From contig CBDHFR010000004.1 of assembly GCA_965262665.1 (NCBI GenBank), positions 3,100,001 to 3,164,000 of the forward strand: 64,000 nt of DNA. Reading direction: 5' to 3'. The position numbers were made by a program, and so were the translations under genes. This document shows positions 35,523 to 45,234 of this stretch, piece by piece. Under the pieces are notes generated by a model. The model ran no database searches. It was not told where the DNA came from and worked only from the letters and a program-made list of their open reading frames with translations. Each line of letters begins with the position of its first letter. The first letter of the stretch is position 1. This DNA is from CBDBND01 sp965262665. GTDB lineage: Bacteria; Pseudomonadota; Alphaproteobacteria; Rhodospirillales; Rhodospirillaceae.

Positions 35523-37076
35523 CTATTCCCACTCAATCGTGCCCGGTGGTTTGGAGGTGACGTCGTAGGTCACCCGGTTGACGCCTTTCACCTCGTTGAT
35601 GATGCGGTTGGCGACGCGGCCCAAGAAATCCATGTCGAAGTGAAAGTAGTCGGCCGTCATTCCGTCGGTGGAGGTGACGGCGCGCAACGCCAGTGCATAG
35701 TCGTAGGAGCGGCTGTCGCCCATGACGCCGACGGTCCGCACCGGTAGAAGCACGGCAAAGGCCTGCCAGATGGCGTCATACAGCCCCGCGTTGCGGATCT
35801 CCTCCAGATAAATGGCGTCCGCTTTGCGCAGGATGTCCAGCTTCTCCGCGGTGATGTCCTGACCGGGAATGCGGATGGCCAAGCCGGGCCCTGGAAAAGG
35901 ATGACGGCCGACCATCTCGTCGGGCAAACCCAACTCCCGGCCGAGGTCTCTCACTTCGTCTTTGAACAGTTCGCGCAGAGGCTCCACCAGAGCCATGTTC
36001 ATGCGTTCCGGCAAACCGCCCACATTGTGATGGGATTTGATGGTCACACTGGGTCCACCGGCGAAGGATACGCTTTCAATTACGTCGGGATAGAGTGTGC
36101 CTTGAGCCAGAAAATCCGCTCCGCCGATTTTGTTGGCTTCCTCTTCGAACACGTCGATGAAAGTGGCACCGATGATCTTGCGTTTTTCTTCCGGGTCCGT
36201 CTTCCCAGCCAGTTTGCTCAAGAAAAGGCCCGACGCATCGTTGAGCACCAGTCTGATGTTGAAGCGATCGCGGAACACGGCGAGCACCTGCTCTACTTCT
36301 CCTTGCCGCATTAGCCCATGATCCACCAACACACAAGTCAGCTGATCGCCGATGGCCTCGTGCACCAAGGCCGCCACGACGGAGGAGTCCACCCCGCCGG
36401 ACAACCCGCAGATCACCGGACCGTCACGCACCTGCTCACGCACCGCGGCAATGGCCTGATCTTTAAAGGCGGCCATGGTCCAGTCTCCGGTGGCGCCGCA
36501 GACCCGGTGGGTGAAGTTTTCGATGAGCGCAGCCCCGTGAGGCGTGTGCACCACCTCGGGGTGGAACATGAAGCCGTAGAACTTACGGTCTTCGTTCGCG
36601 ATCGCGGCGAAAGGCGCACCCTCAGATGTCCCAACCACATGGAACCCGTCTGGCACGGCGATGACTCGATCACCGTGACTCATCCACACCTGTTCCCGGT
36701 CACCTGGTTTCCATACACCGTCAAACAGAGTGCATGTTTCTTTGACATCTAGAAACGCCCGGCCAAACTCGCGGTGGTCTGCCGTTTCCACTTGCCCGTT
36801 GAGTTGTTCAACCATGCACATTTGGCCGTAGCAAATGCCAAGAATAGGCAAGCCCATGTCGAACAGCGCTTGCGCTGCCCGGGGCGTGTCGTCACCAATA
36901 ACGGAGGCAGGACCGCCGGACAGAATGACTCCCTTCGGATCATAGGCGCGGATGCTGTCTTCAGTGACAGCATTGAAGGGCTGGATCTCAGAATAGACAC
37001 CGCTTTCGCGCACTCGCCGGGCGATCAACTGTGTCACTTGGGAGCCAAAGTCAATGATGAGAATACGGTCGGTCAT
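35523..37076 (-). CDS. guaA: GMP synthase (glutamine-hydrolysing)
   Basis: Converts XMP to GMP with glutamine and ATP. The N-terminal class I amidotransferase has the nucleophile Cys in LGICYGQMCM (about residue 83) and His/Glu in MFHPEVVHT. The ATP pyrophosphatase domain has the P-loop GLSGGVDSSV (about 225), and the C-terminal dimerisation domain ends NEVKGVNRVTYDVTSKPPGT then IEWE. The 517-residue length is normal, with no lesion. IS-B3 inserted only 9 bp beyond the stop codon without damage. Confidence 0.97.
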   Translation of the reverse strand: MTDRILIIDFGSQVTQLIARRVRESGVYSEIQPFNAVTEDSIRAYDPKGVILSGGPASVIGDDTPRAAQALFDMGLPILGICYGQMCMVEQLNGQVETADHREFGRAFLDVKETCTLFDGVWKPGDREQVWMSHGDRVIAVPDGFHVVGTSEGAPFAAIANEDRKFYGFMFHPEVVHTPHGAALIENFTHRVCGATGDWTMAAFKDQAIAAVREQVRDGPVICGLSGGVDSSVVAALVHEAIGDQLTCVLVDHGLMRQGEVEQVLAVFRDRFNIRLVLNDASGLFLSKLAGKTDPEEKRKIIGATFIDVFEEEANKIGGADFLAQGTLYPDVIESVSFAGGPSVTIKSHHNVGGLPERMNMALVEPLRELFKDEVRDLGRELGLPDEMVGRHPFPGPGLAIRIPGQDITAEKLDILRKADAIYLEEIRNAGLYDAIWQAFAVLLPVRTVGVMGDSRSYDYALALRAVTSTDGMTADYFHFDMDFLGRVANRIINEVKGVNRVTYDVTSKPPGTIEWE

Positions 37077-37141
37077 GGGTGCTCAGATAAAATTTATCCG
37101 CCGGTTGTAAGGGCTGCGATCGTATCGGTCAAAGGATGCGG

Positions 37142-38108
37142 TCATACATTGTGCCGTTCAAGAATAGCGACGAAAAAGCCGTCTGTTTGGTGCCGCCGCG
37201 TCGACAGACGGAGATACTTTCCGCGTCCGGGATAGCGTGAACCGAAAACCTGTTTCCAGACATTGGCGGCGGACAGCACCCGGAAATGGTCATGCCGCTC
37301 CAAAAAAACCTTCGACCTGGTCTTCATTTTCCTGCCGCAGCAGGGAACAGGTCACATAGATTAAGACGGCCACCCGGTTTGACCATTCGCTCGCCTTGGG
37401 TCATCACTTGATCCTGTGTGGCAATAGATCAATCCAGATCCGATGGCGTCAGGCGCCAGCGGGCGTCCGGTTGACGGCGCCAGGCGCCAGTCCCCGAACA
37501 GGGCGCATCCACCAGCACACGATCAAAACTCTTGCGGCGTTTGTGCAGCCAATTGGTGTTCGTGGGATCGAGCACGCGGGTGGTGACGGAATGGGCGCCA
37601 GCCCGTTTCAGTCTCATCTTTGCTTTTTTTAGACGGCCCTCGTCGCTGTCCGTCGCTACGATTCGGCCTTGCCCACCCATGGCCGCAGCCAGGGTCAAAG
37701 TCTTGCCGCCAGCGCCGGCGCAAAAATCCAGCACCTCGTGGTCAGATCTCGCATCGACCAATAGCGCTGCGATCTGAGATCCCTCATCCTGGACCTCGAC
37801 CAGGCCGTCCTTGAACGTTTTGCTATTTCCGGGGGTCATCCGCTCGAGCAGGCGCAGTCCAATGGGTGACAGGTTTGTATTTTTGGCCGTCAGTCCGTCT
37901 TGCTCGATAGCGTTACGAACAGCGTCGCGGTCACCTTTGAGCGTGTTTACTCTTAAATCGACGGGGGCTTCCTGATTGAGTGCGCCGGGTTCTGATTCTG
38001 CTTCTTCACCGTAGAGATCTGTGAAGTATGGCCATAGCCAGTCGGGACATTCCGCTGATACCTGAACCGGTGCATCGCTTTCCGGACGATGCTGCGTTTT
38101 TAACAAAC
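37142..38108 (-). pseudogene. rsmB: 16S rRNA m5C967 methyltransferase RsmB, 3' part
   Basis: The frame from the IS edge reads LKTQHRPESDAPVQVSAECP, WLWPYFTDLYGEEAESEPGA, FKDGLVEVQDEGSQIAALLV, the SAM site VLDFCAGAGGKTLTLAAAMG and VLVDAPCSGTGAWRRQPDAR, all RsmB/Sun hallmarks. It hits TGA after LTPSDLD near 37430. The rest (MVKPGGRL; YVTCSLLRQENEDQ, with catalytic Cys in TCS; LERHDHFRVL to the end at 37142) lies in other frames, needing at least two more indels, one in an A run (about 37355) and one in a T run (about 37310). Together with the IS-B2 insertion upstream the gene is clearly dead. Confidence 0.88.
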
Positions 38109-38110
38109 TA

Positions 38111-39159
38111 GAGCGTTTCCGAGGTTGAATGAATCAATATTTTGTTGTCATGGTCTTGGCGGACTGATTCGATAGCCGCTTTGGCGGGGGCATCGTGGCT
38201 GTATCGGAAGACCTGCGTATTCGTTTGGCGAGGAAAGTGGCGTCGGGCATGTCGCGCCGTCAGGCGGCAGCCCTTTTTGAGGTGAGCGCAAGCTCGGCGG
38301 TGCGGTATGTCAGGCGATATGAAGACGAGGGGACTGTCGCGGTCAAACCACGGCCGTCGCGCCAGCGCCGTCTTGATCCTTGACGGCGAGGATATCCTGC
38401 GCTGGATTAAGGAGACGCCAGACCCGACACTGCAAGAGCTGTCTGAGCGTCTGGACGAAGTTCACCAAGTGATTGCGCCGACTTCGACGATTAATGACTG
38501 GTTCCGCGCGCGCAAGATCAGCTTTAAAAAAACCGCCCACGCCAGTGAACAGGAACGCGCGGATGGGCAGGCAGCACGCGTGGTTTGGCGCCAACGTCAG
38601 GCCCGGCTCCCGGCCCATCCCGAGCGGGTCGGCAGGATCGTGTTCCTTGACGAAACAAGTATCAATACCAAAATGGCGCGCCTGCGGGGGCGCTGTCCCA
38701 GCGGCCAGCGGATGGTTGCCGCCATTCCCCATGGTCATTGGAAAACCATGACCTTCATTGCCGGATTGCGCGGTGACGGCCTGACCGCGCCCTGGGTGAT
38801 CGAGGGCGCCATGGACGGTGATGCATTCGAGCAGTACATCAAAACGCAACGCGCCCCGACCCTTCAAAAAGGCGCTGTTGTTGTCCCCGGCAATCTGCCG
38901 GCCGACAAACGCGACGGTGCCAGGCGGGCGGTTGAAAAGCGGGGCGCATGGCTTTTGTTCCTGCCGCCCTATGCGCCGGACTTCAACCCGATCGAGCTCG
39001 CATTTTCAAAGTTCAAAGCTCACATGAAGCGCTTAAAACCCCGCACCATCGATGATCTGTGGAAAGCCGCCGGTAACGTCTGCGGCCTCTTCAATCACGA
39101 GCACTGCAGGAACTTCTTGGTTGCTGACGGCTATGCGTCAGAATAAATCGGAAATGCTC
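38111..39159 (+). mobile_element. IS630-type element 'IS-B', copy B2 (longest ORF)
   Basis: 1049 bp between TA repeats (38109-38110, 39160-39161). ORF A is 38195-38383. ORF B, 38307-39146, is uninterrupted in this copy (no extra 10 bp). A and B are out of frame by +1 at CCT-TGA-C (38378-38384); a +1 shift there gives RRLDP-DGEDILRW, the expected family sequence. First Asp FLDETS and Glu NPIELAF are present, but the middle catalytic DN reads VVVPGNLPADK. It is inserted in rsmB. Confidence 0.92.
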
Positions 39160-39161
39160 TA

Positions 39162-39490
39162 GCCCGTTCGTCATCTGACAAGACGGCCGGTGCATAGGTC
39201 TCACCCGAACAGAGTGCGCTCAGGGAATCCAGAGTCTCCTCCCCGTCGATAAGACCATCGGCTAAAACTCTAAGGCGTGGCGATTCAGAGTCTGTGTCGA
39301 GCAGCCAATTCAAACGGGCATGGTGGCGAACCACGCGCCAGACCCGCTCCGTAATCGCACGGCGATCTTTGGATCCGATGTAACGCCTGGCGCGAAGGTA
39401 CTGCCGGACAACCAAGTCTCCAGGCTTTGACTCATTGTCCAGCGCCGTCAGCAACTCTATGGCGGCTTGCAAACGCGCACTGGGAGTCAT
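39162..39490 (-). pseudogene. rsmB: RsmB, 5' part (NusB-like domain)
   Basis: MTPSARLQAAIELLTALDNE, then SKPGDLVVRQYLRARRYIGS and KDRRAITERVWRVVRHHARL, the NusB-like N-terminal RNA-binding domain of RsmB, up to APAVLSDDER. Removing IS-B2 with one TA joins LSDDERA to SLLKTQHRPESD in frame, so the IS insertion itself was a clean single event. RsmB loss is tolerated in laboratory bacteria. Confidence 0.88.
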
Positions 39491-39520
39491 GAGGAGAGAG
39501 TCCGGAGCGGGCCCACAGCC

Positions 39521-40987
39521 CTAGTCAAAGTCGATCCGGTAATTGGGAGGTTCCTGGGTGATGGCCACATCATGCACGTGGCTTTCCCGGTATCCTGATG
39601 CGGTCACGCGGCGGAAGGTGCAGTTTGTCTGCATCTCGGCAATGGTGCCGTTGCCGGTGTAGCCCATCGCTGCTTTGAGGCCGCCGACCAATTGATGCAG
39701 CACCTGATGTACGGGACCTTTGTATGGCACCCGGCCTTCCACACCTTCTGGCACGAGCTTCATTTTTTCGGCAACATCTTGCTGGAAGTAGCGGTCCGCC
39801 GAACCACGGGCCATGGCCCCGATGGAGCCCATGCCGCGATACCCTTTGTAGGTCCGGCCTTGATAGAGAATCACCTCACCGGGACTTTCGTCCGTACCGG
39901 CCAACAAAGATCCAATCATCACGCAATCGGCTCCGGCAGCAATCGCCTTGGCAATATCGCCCGACTGCTTGATGCCGCCATCGGCTATGATGGGGATGCC
40001 AGCTTTTTTGACCGCTTCCGCCACTTCCAGCACGGCGGTGAGTTGCGGCACACCAACACCGGCGACAATGCGGGTGGTGCAAATGGATCCGGGTCCGATA
40101 CCGACTTTGATCGCATCGGCGCCAGCATCGATCAGTGCTTTGGCACCCTCCGCCGTCGCCACATTTCCGGCAACCAATTGCGCATAATTGCTTTGCAGTT
40201 TGATCGCCTCAACCGCACTGAGCACGCCAGCCGAATGACCATGAGCGGTATCGACAACGATGACATCCACGCCGGCATCGAGCAAAGCCTCGGCACGATG
40301 CAATCCTTCTTCGCCGACACCGGTCGCGGCTGCGACCCGCAACCGGCCTTGTTCATCTTTGGAGGCCAAGGGGTGCGCTTGGGCCTTTTCGATATCCTTC
40401 ACCGTCACCAGTCCGATGCAACGGTAGTCATTGTCGACCACCAGAAGCTTTTCGATACGATAGCGATGGAGCAGGCGTTTGGCGTCCTCCCGTTCAACGG
40501 TTTCCGGTACGGTGACCAGGTTCTCCTTAGTCATGAGCTGACTCACGGGTTCATCAGGATTAGACGCAAAGCGGACATCCCGATTGGTCAAGATGCCTAC
40601 CAGCTTGCCGCTGTCCCGCTCGACCACTGGAATTCCCGAGATTTTGTGTTCGCCCATAAGACCGAGCGCATCGCTGAGGGTCTGGTCGGGATAGATGGTC
40701 ACCGGATTGACCACCATACCGGATTCAAACTTTTTGACTTTACGCACTTCTCCAGCTTGGTCCTCGGCATTCAGATTCTTATGAATGGCCCCGACACCGC
40801 CAGCCTGAGCCATGGCGATGGCCAGCCGGTGTTCGGTCACAGTGTCCATCGCTGATGAAATCAACGGAATACCGAGGCTGATCGATTTGGTCAGTTGTGT
40901 GGTGGTATCGGCTTGGGCGGGGAGCACAGTTGAGGCGCCAGGAACAAGCAGCACGTCATCGAACGTGTATGCTTCGGCGAATGACAT
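39521..40987 (-). CDS. guaB: IMP dehydrogenase
   Basis: The NAD-dependent step from IMP to XMP, directly feeding GuaA. The start at 40985-40987 (MSFAEAYTFDDVLLVPGAST) matches the family and has AAGGGG upstream; an earlier in-frame ATG would add 22 atypical residues. The core TIM barrel is interrupted by a CBS pair (about 92-205, IPVVERDSGKLVGILTNRDV). The catalytic Cys loop is GPGSICTTRI (about 302), and the flap region has GYRGMGSIGAM. Length is 488 residues. guaB and guaA flank rsmB on one strand. Confidence 0.97.
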   Translation of the reverse strand: MSFAEAYTFDDVLLVPGASTVLPAQADTTTQLTKSISLGIPLISSAMDTVTEHRLAIAMAQAGGVGAIHKNLNAEDQAGEVRKVKKFESGMVVNPVTIYPDQTLSDALGLMGEHKISGIPVVERDSGKLVGILTNRDVRFASNPDEPVSQLMTKENLVTVPETVEREDAKRLLHRYRIEKLLVVDNDYRCIGLVTVKDIEKAQAHPLASKDEQGRLRVAAATGVGEEGLHRAEALLDAGVDVIVVDTAHGHSAGVLSAVEAIKLQSNYAQLVAGNVATAEGAKALIDAGADAIKVGIGPGSICTTRIVAGVGVPQLTAVLEVAEAVKKAGIPIIADGGIKQSGDIAKAIAAGADCVMIGSLLAGTDESPGEVILYQGRTYKGYRGMGSIGAMARGSADRYFQQDVAEKMKLVPEGVEGRVPYKGPVHQVLHQLVGGLKAAMGYTGNGTIAEMQTNCTFRRVTASGYRESHVHDVAITQEPPNYRIDFD

Positions 40988-41074
40988 AAATTCAGGCTCA
41001 AACCCCTTGGAAAAAAGTTGCGGGGTTATGGCACACTTCGCTCCCCCCCTCAAGGCGCAGATTCCGACTGTCGT

Positions 41075-41764
41075 TTATCCCTTGAATCCTGTCGCGATAA
41101 CGTACATTTCAGCGGAGTCCTTGCGGCTGGCCGGGGGTTTTGCATGGGTCACCTTGGCACATTTAGCCCGCATGATTTTGAGCAGCTCAGTCTCCATGCC
41201 CCCTTGAAACACCTTGCAAATGAATGCGCCGCCTTGTGCCAGCACCTCTTCGGCAAAAGCCCAGGCGGCTTCCGCCAGAGCGACGATCCGCAAATGGTCG
41301 GTCTGATTGTGTCCCGACGCCGGTGCGGCCATGTCGGACAAAACCACATCAACTTGCCCACCCAAGGCGTCTTTCAGACGGTCTGGCGCGTCTTGGTCCA
41401 TGAAATCAAAGGTCAGACAGCTGGCGCCGGGGACCTCGTCCCACTCCTGCAGATCAAGGGCGACCACCCGCCCCTTTTTACCAACACGTTCGAGCGCCAC
41501 CTGGGTCCAACCGCCCGGGGCCGCACCGAGATCAATCACCTGAGCCCCTTTTTTCAACACATGAAAACGGTCATCCAGCTCGATCAGTTTAAAGGCTGCT
41601 CGTGAGCGGTAACCTGCCGCCTGCGCCTGCCGAACATAGGGATCGTTCAGTTGGCGTTTGAGCCAACGTGTAGAGGAACTCTTACGGCCTTTGGCAGTCT
41701 TTACCCGGACGCTGAGACCCCGCCCGCCGGCTGCATCGCGGGATGCGCCTTTTTTTTTGCTCAC
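41075..41764 (-). CDS. rlmE: 23S rRNA 2'-O-ribose U2552 methyltransferase
   Basis: FtsJ/RrmJ: methylates U2552 in the 50S A-loop. 229 residues with a basic N-terminus and RSRAAFKLIELDDRFHVLKK; the SAM motif is VIDLGAAPGGWTQVA (about 78-92). The catalytic tetrad K-D-K-E is visible: Lys in AFKLIE, Asp in VLSDMAAPASG, Lys in ICKVFQG, and Glu in DSAEMYVIA. The start overlaps the ppx stop by ATGA. Intact, unlike the neighbouring rsmB. Confidence 0.95.
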   Translation of the reverse strand: MSKKKGASRDAAGGRGLSVRVKTAKGRKSSSTRWLKRQLNDPYVRQAQAAGYRSRAAFKLIELDDRFHVLKKGAQVIDLGAAPGGWTQVALERVGKKGRVVALDLQEWDEVPGASCLTFDFMDQDAPDRLKDALGGQVDVVLSDMAAPASGHNQTDHLRIVALAEAAWAFAEEVLAQGGAFICKVFQGGMETELLKIMRAKCAKVTHAKPPASRKDSAEMYVIATGFKG

Positions 41765-42870
41765 GCCGATGACACCGGCTGGGAGCCGGATGGTCTCGCG
41801 CTGAGCAGCATGTCCATCAACATGCCTTCCCTAAGGCCTCGATCCGCAACGCGGAGCCGACCGACCGGCCACAGGTGACAGATGGCTTCAAGGATGGCGC
41901 AGCCGCCGAGCACCAAGTCCGCCCGTTGCCAGCCAATGCAGGGTTCCGCCACCCGCTCCTGCAAAGACATCTTGCATAAAGCGCGGCTGTGTCCGACCAA
42001 AGTTTCAAAATCCATCGTGATGCCATCTACCGCAGTCCGGTTGTAGCGTGGCAAACCAAGGTGAAGACCGCCAAGCGTGGTGACCGTGCCCGACGTTCCG
42101 ATCATTTGCGCCTCACCGGATGCGACTCGGTCAGATATGCCGTGGGTTTCCTCGAACGGTTCAAGGAGCCGTTGGACGCGGACGGCAACTTCGGCATAGG
42201 TCCGCTCGCACAAATCACCGCCGCCGCAATCCTCCGCCACAGTGACCACGCCCAATGGCATGGAGATGCAACCAAGGATGTCCATGTCGTCGGGTGTGTT
42301 GACTTTGACGAACAACACTTCCGTGCTGCCGCCACCGATGTCGAAAATAATGGCGTAGGGCACGTCATGATTAAGCAGTGATTGACATCCTTTGAGGGCT
42401 AGCCCGGCCTCTTCATCAGACGAGATGATTTCTAAAGCGATTCCGGTTTCATCGTGGACACGGTCAATAAAGTCATCGCAGTTGTCGGCCCGGCGGCACG
42501 CTTCCGTGGCCACATGACGGGACGTGGTGACACCGCACCGGTCCATCTTGTCGGCGCAACATTTGAGCGCTGCTATGGTCCGGTTCATTGCTGCCTCGGA
42601 CAGCCGACCCGACGCGCTTAACCCTTCACCGAGCCGTGTGATCCTGGAAAAGGAATCGACGACCTCGAAGTCATCCTCACCGTCTTCCTCATGGGGATGA
42701 GCGACCAGCATGCGGCAATTGTTGGTGCCGAGGTCAACAGCCGCGAGCACCATATCCGGCCTGTCCGTACCGTTGGGCACGCCCGGTCGGTTTGAACCTC
42801 CGTCAGCCGGTCCTTTGGACCGATTGCGCCGACGGCTATGTGAACGCGCCACGCGAATCCTTTCGGTCAA
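41761..42870 (-). CDS. Exopolyphosphatase / guanosine pentaphosphate phosphatase (Ppx/GppA)
   Basis: A 369-residue ASKHA phosphatase. The phosphate loops are LAAVDLGTNNCRMLVA (about 41-56) and IIFDIGGGSTEVLFV (about 185). The catalytic Glu lies in SSDEEAGLALKG and GTSGTVTTLGG is the adenosine-side motif. It hydrolyses polyphosphate or pppGpp. The short form without the C-terminal HD domain is usual in alphaproteobacteria. A basic 38-residue N-terminal extension (SHSRRRNRSKGPADGGSNRP) precedes the fold. It is coupled to rlmE by an ATGA overlap, a common alphaproteobacterial pair. Confidence 0.9.
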   Translation of the reverse strand: MTERIRVARSHSRRRNRSKGPADGGSNRPGVPNGTDRPDMVLAAVDLGTNNCRMLVAHPHEEDGEDDFEVVDSFSRITRLGEGLSASGRLSEAAMNRTIAALKCCADKMDRCGVTTSRHVATEACRRADNCDDFIDRVHDETGIALEIISSDEEAGLALKGCQSLLNHDVPYAIIFDIGGGSTEVLFVKVNTPDDMDILGCISMPLGVVTVAEDCGGGDLCERTYAEVAVRVQRLLEPFEETHGISDRVASGEAQMIGTSGTVTTLGGLHLGLPRYNRTAVDGITMDFETLVGHSRALCKMSLQERVAEPCIGWQRADLVLGGCAILEAICHLWPVGRLRVADRGLREGMLMDMLLSARPSGSQPVSSA

Positions 42871-42961
42871 CTGCGGAGCAAAACGGTGTGCGTCGCAGTG
42901 CTGTCCTTATGGGGCCATGCTACCGCCGCTGGCGACAAGACGGCAAGGTGAGAAACAGTCT

Positions 42962-43795
42962 TCAGTTGTCCAGATACGTGCGCAAATGACCGCACACCTC
43001 GTCCGTATGCAAATCGAGCAGACCCTGGCCCACATAGGGCAGGTCAAGGCGAGTCCCATTTGGCAGCAGTTCGGCGGCGCCGTGCGACTTTTCTCCTTGG
43101 GGATCGGCAGAACATAGAACGAGTGTAGGTTGAGCCACCTGGGGCAACCAGTCGCGCAGATCCACAGTGAAGGCGGCGCGATGGCCCCACCAGGATTTTG
43201 GTCCGCCGCGTTGAATTTCCGCAAAATGACGGGTGAACAACTCGAGTGGATAGGGTTGAGGTGCACCGGCTTTGAGATGGCGCCACCATTTCATTAGATG
43301 TCCGGCCTCCCAATCGTATTCATCGGGCTTGTAGGTCGTGCGCTCCTGTTCCAGTTCCGCGTCGGAATAAAGCGGCGCACCGAACAAAATGAGCCGCCGA
43401 ATTTGTTGCGGCCGGGCCAGTGCGAGGGCAACGGCGATTTTCGAACCCGTAAAGAAACCAAACACATCGATAGGTCCACTCCAATCCAAAGCGTCAATGA
43501 TGGCGCCATGCGCGGAGGCGTAATCTTCAATGTCCGGAGGTGATTGTGGCGGGTCAGACTCGCCAAAGCCCGGTGTATCACCAGCAGCGCAGCGGCGATC
43601 ATTACCCATGTTCGCCACCACGCCTGCCATGGCCACACTTGAAGACGGACTTTGGTGGATGCAATAGAGCGGCGGATAATCAATGTCCGGCTTTACCTGT
43701 TTAACGCGGACATGTAGTTGTCCATCAGCCCCGTCGACAAAGCGCCGGGTCACACCGGGATAGGGCCGCCAATACTGAGTGAGATCTTCCGTCAT
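42962..43795 (-). CDS. Alpha/beta hydrolase of unknown substrate
   Basis: 277 residues. The oxyanion segment is LYCIHQSPSSSVAMAGVVAN (about 43-62). AGDTPGFGESDPPQSPPDIE follows, and the elbow reads VFGFFTGSKIAVALAL, with G-F-F-T-G in place of G-x-S-x-G, so the nucleophile is Thr or absent. Late Asp and His are in VLCSADPQGEK and LDLPYVGQGLLDLH. It may therefore be a non-classical or inactive member. The start overlaps the MFS gene stop as ATGA, implying co-translation with the transporter. Confidence 0.75.
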   Translation of the reverse strand: MTEDLTQYWRPYPGVTRRFVDGADGQLHVRVKQVKPDIDYPPLYCIHQSPSSSVAMAGVVANMGNDRRCAAGDTPGFGESDPPQSPPDIEDYASAHGAIIDALDWSGPIDVFGFFTGSKIAVALALARPQQIRRLILFGAPLYSDAELEQERTTYKPDEYDWEAGHLMKWWRHLKAGAPQPYPLELFTRHFAEIQRGGPKSWWGHRAAFTVDLRDWLPQVAQPTLVLCSADPQGEKSHGAAELLPNGTRLDLPYVGQGLLDLHTDEVCGHLRTYLDN

Positions 43796-44994
43796 CCCTT
43801 ACTCGGCAGGTTGATCCGCCTTTCTTTAGGGTCTTCTACAACAAACCGGATCGATTGAACGACGACGAGTACAATCAACACAGCCATTAACGCGTAGACC
43901 CCTTCATAGCCAAAACGTTCCAACACCAAGCCGGCTAACAGCGTCCCGACAATCCGACCGGTCAGTTGCATGGATGTCGCCAACCCTTGCACCATGCCTT
44001 GCATGCCCTCTGGGGCATGGCGCGACAGCACACTGATCAGCACCGTACCCCAGAGCGGGCTTGATAGAGACAACAGAAACAGCCAGGCGAACGACAACGC
44101 ACTGCTCGATGTCAACAGAAAGCCGCAGAGGGCAACGACATCGACGCTCGCAGCGATGGCCAGGGTTTTTTCTTCGCCTAGACGTTTGGTCATCGGTCCG
44201 ATGAGGCCGAAAGTGGTGATGAGGAAGGCCACACTCAACACCGCAAAACCGAAACTCACGTCCTGCGGTGTCCAAGCGATGGCTATGCCCCAGTACGGAT
44301 AGGCCAGTTGCTCCGCGTTCATTTTGAATCCGCTGACCATGATCATCAGCACCAGAGGCCAAAGAGTTGGTGCTGCCAAAACTGTGCGGAGCTTTTGGCC
44401 GGCCGGTGTTGCGCCAGGTTTTATAGCGGGACCGGCAGGCGCGTCGGCCTGTACCGGTTCCTTGAGAAAGAAAAAGATGCTGAGCGATGCGATGACCGAC
44501 AAACTGGCAGCGGCGAGACACGGCAGCGTTTGTGAAAATGTCGCAGCGTCATCGCCCATGAGAAGCCCGCCGATAGCGGGACCGATAGCCAGACCGATGC
44601 CCATGGCGCCGAACACCTGCCCCATGGATTTCGCCCGATCCTGCCCGGCATTGACGATGGCCACATAGGCCAGAGCGATGGATATGGATCCATGGAAAAT
44701 GCCTTGCAGTACCCGGGTGGCATAGAGCGCCAACATTGAGTCGGCGTAGGCAAAGGCGATAAACGTGATTGCCGTACCGCCTAGGGTGCAGGTGAGCGCA
44801 CGGCGGCGGCCAATGCTGTCACTGAGACGGCCCCAAAGCGGATTGCCGACAATGCCCACCAGCGGCATCAACGTGAACAGAAGCGCCACCTCGAATTCCG
44901 ACGCCCCATACCGCTGGCCGAGAAACGGCAGCATCGGGACGACCAGGCTGACGGGGATCGCGTTGATGGCGACGGCAGCAAGCAGTACGGGCAT
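43792..44994 (-). CDS. Major facilitator superfamily (MFS) drug/metabolite efflux-type transporter
   Basis: About 400 residues and 12 predicted membrane segments, with the MFS motif A GNPLWGRLSDSIGRRRAL between helices 2 and 3 and YATRVLQGIFHG in helix 4. The start at 44992-44994 (MPVLLAAVAINAIPVSLVVP) begins the first helix; the longer ORF adds a basic, non-membrane leader. The C-terminus ends PKERRINLPSKG. The overlap with the hydrolase downstream suggests that the two handle a common compound. Substrate unknown. Confidence 0.85.
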   Translation of the reverse strand: MPVLLAAVAINAIPVSLVVPMLPFLGQRYGASEFEVALLFTLMPLVGIVGNPLWGRLSDSIGRRRALTCTLGGTAITFIAFAYADSMLALYATRVLQGIFHGSISIALAYVAIVNAGQDRAKSMGQVFGAMGIGLAIGPAIGGLLMGDDAATFSQTLPCLAAASLSVIASLSIFFFLKEPVQADAPAGPAIKPGATPAGQKLRTVLAAPTLWPLVLMIMVSGFKMNAEQLAYPYWGIAIAWTPQDVSFGFAVLSVAFLITTFGLIGPMTKRLGEEKTLAIAASVDVVALCGFLLTSSSALSFAWLFLLSLSSPLWGTVLISVLSRHAPEGMQGMVQGLATSMQLTGRIVGTLLAGLVLERFGYEGVYALMAVLIVLVVVQSIRFVVEDPKERRINLPSKG

Positions 44995-45160
44995 GGAGCG
45001 GCAAATCCTCGGCAATAGCGCACGACCTTGACGAGCCCGGCACCGCCATACAATAGGCGGCATGCCCCTATCCGTCTAACGCTTGAGGATTTGGCGTTTA
45101 GCGACTCTGATGTGGTAAAATGTCCCTCTACCGGATCACGGCTGTGAGCCGATCCCTTGC

Positions 45161-45234
45161 TGGGGGATAGTTTAACGGTAGAACTGCGGACTCTGACTCC
45201 GTCAGTCCTGGTTCGAATCCAGGTCCCCCAGCCA
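45161..45234 (+). tRNA. tRNA-Gln (anticodon CTG)
   Basis: The acceptor TGGGGGA (45161-45167) pairs with TCCCCCA (45224-45230); then G and an encoded CCA. The anticodon stem GCGGA/TCCGT encloses loop CTCTGAC, with CTG at 45193-45195. The T-loop is GTTCGAATC. It decodes CAG. Confidence 0.95.

Noticed and set aside
39692..40855. 387-codon plus-strand ORF opposite guaB
   Set aside because: It is the antisense shadow of an unmistakable, intact guaB; its translation matches no family and has His/Arg-rich shadow composition.
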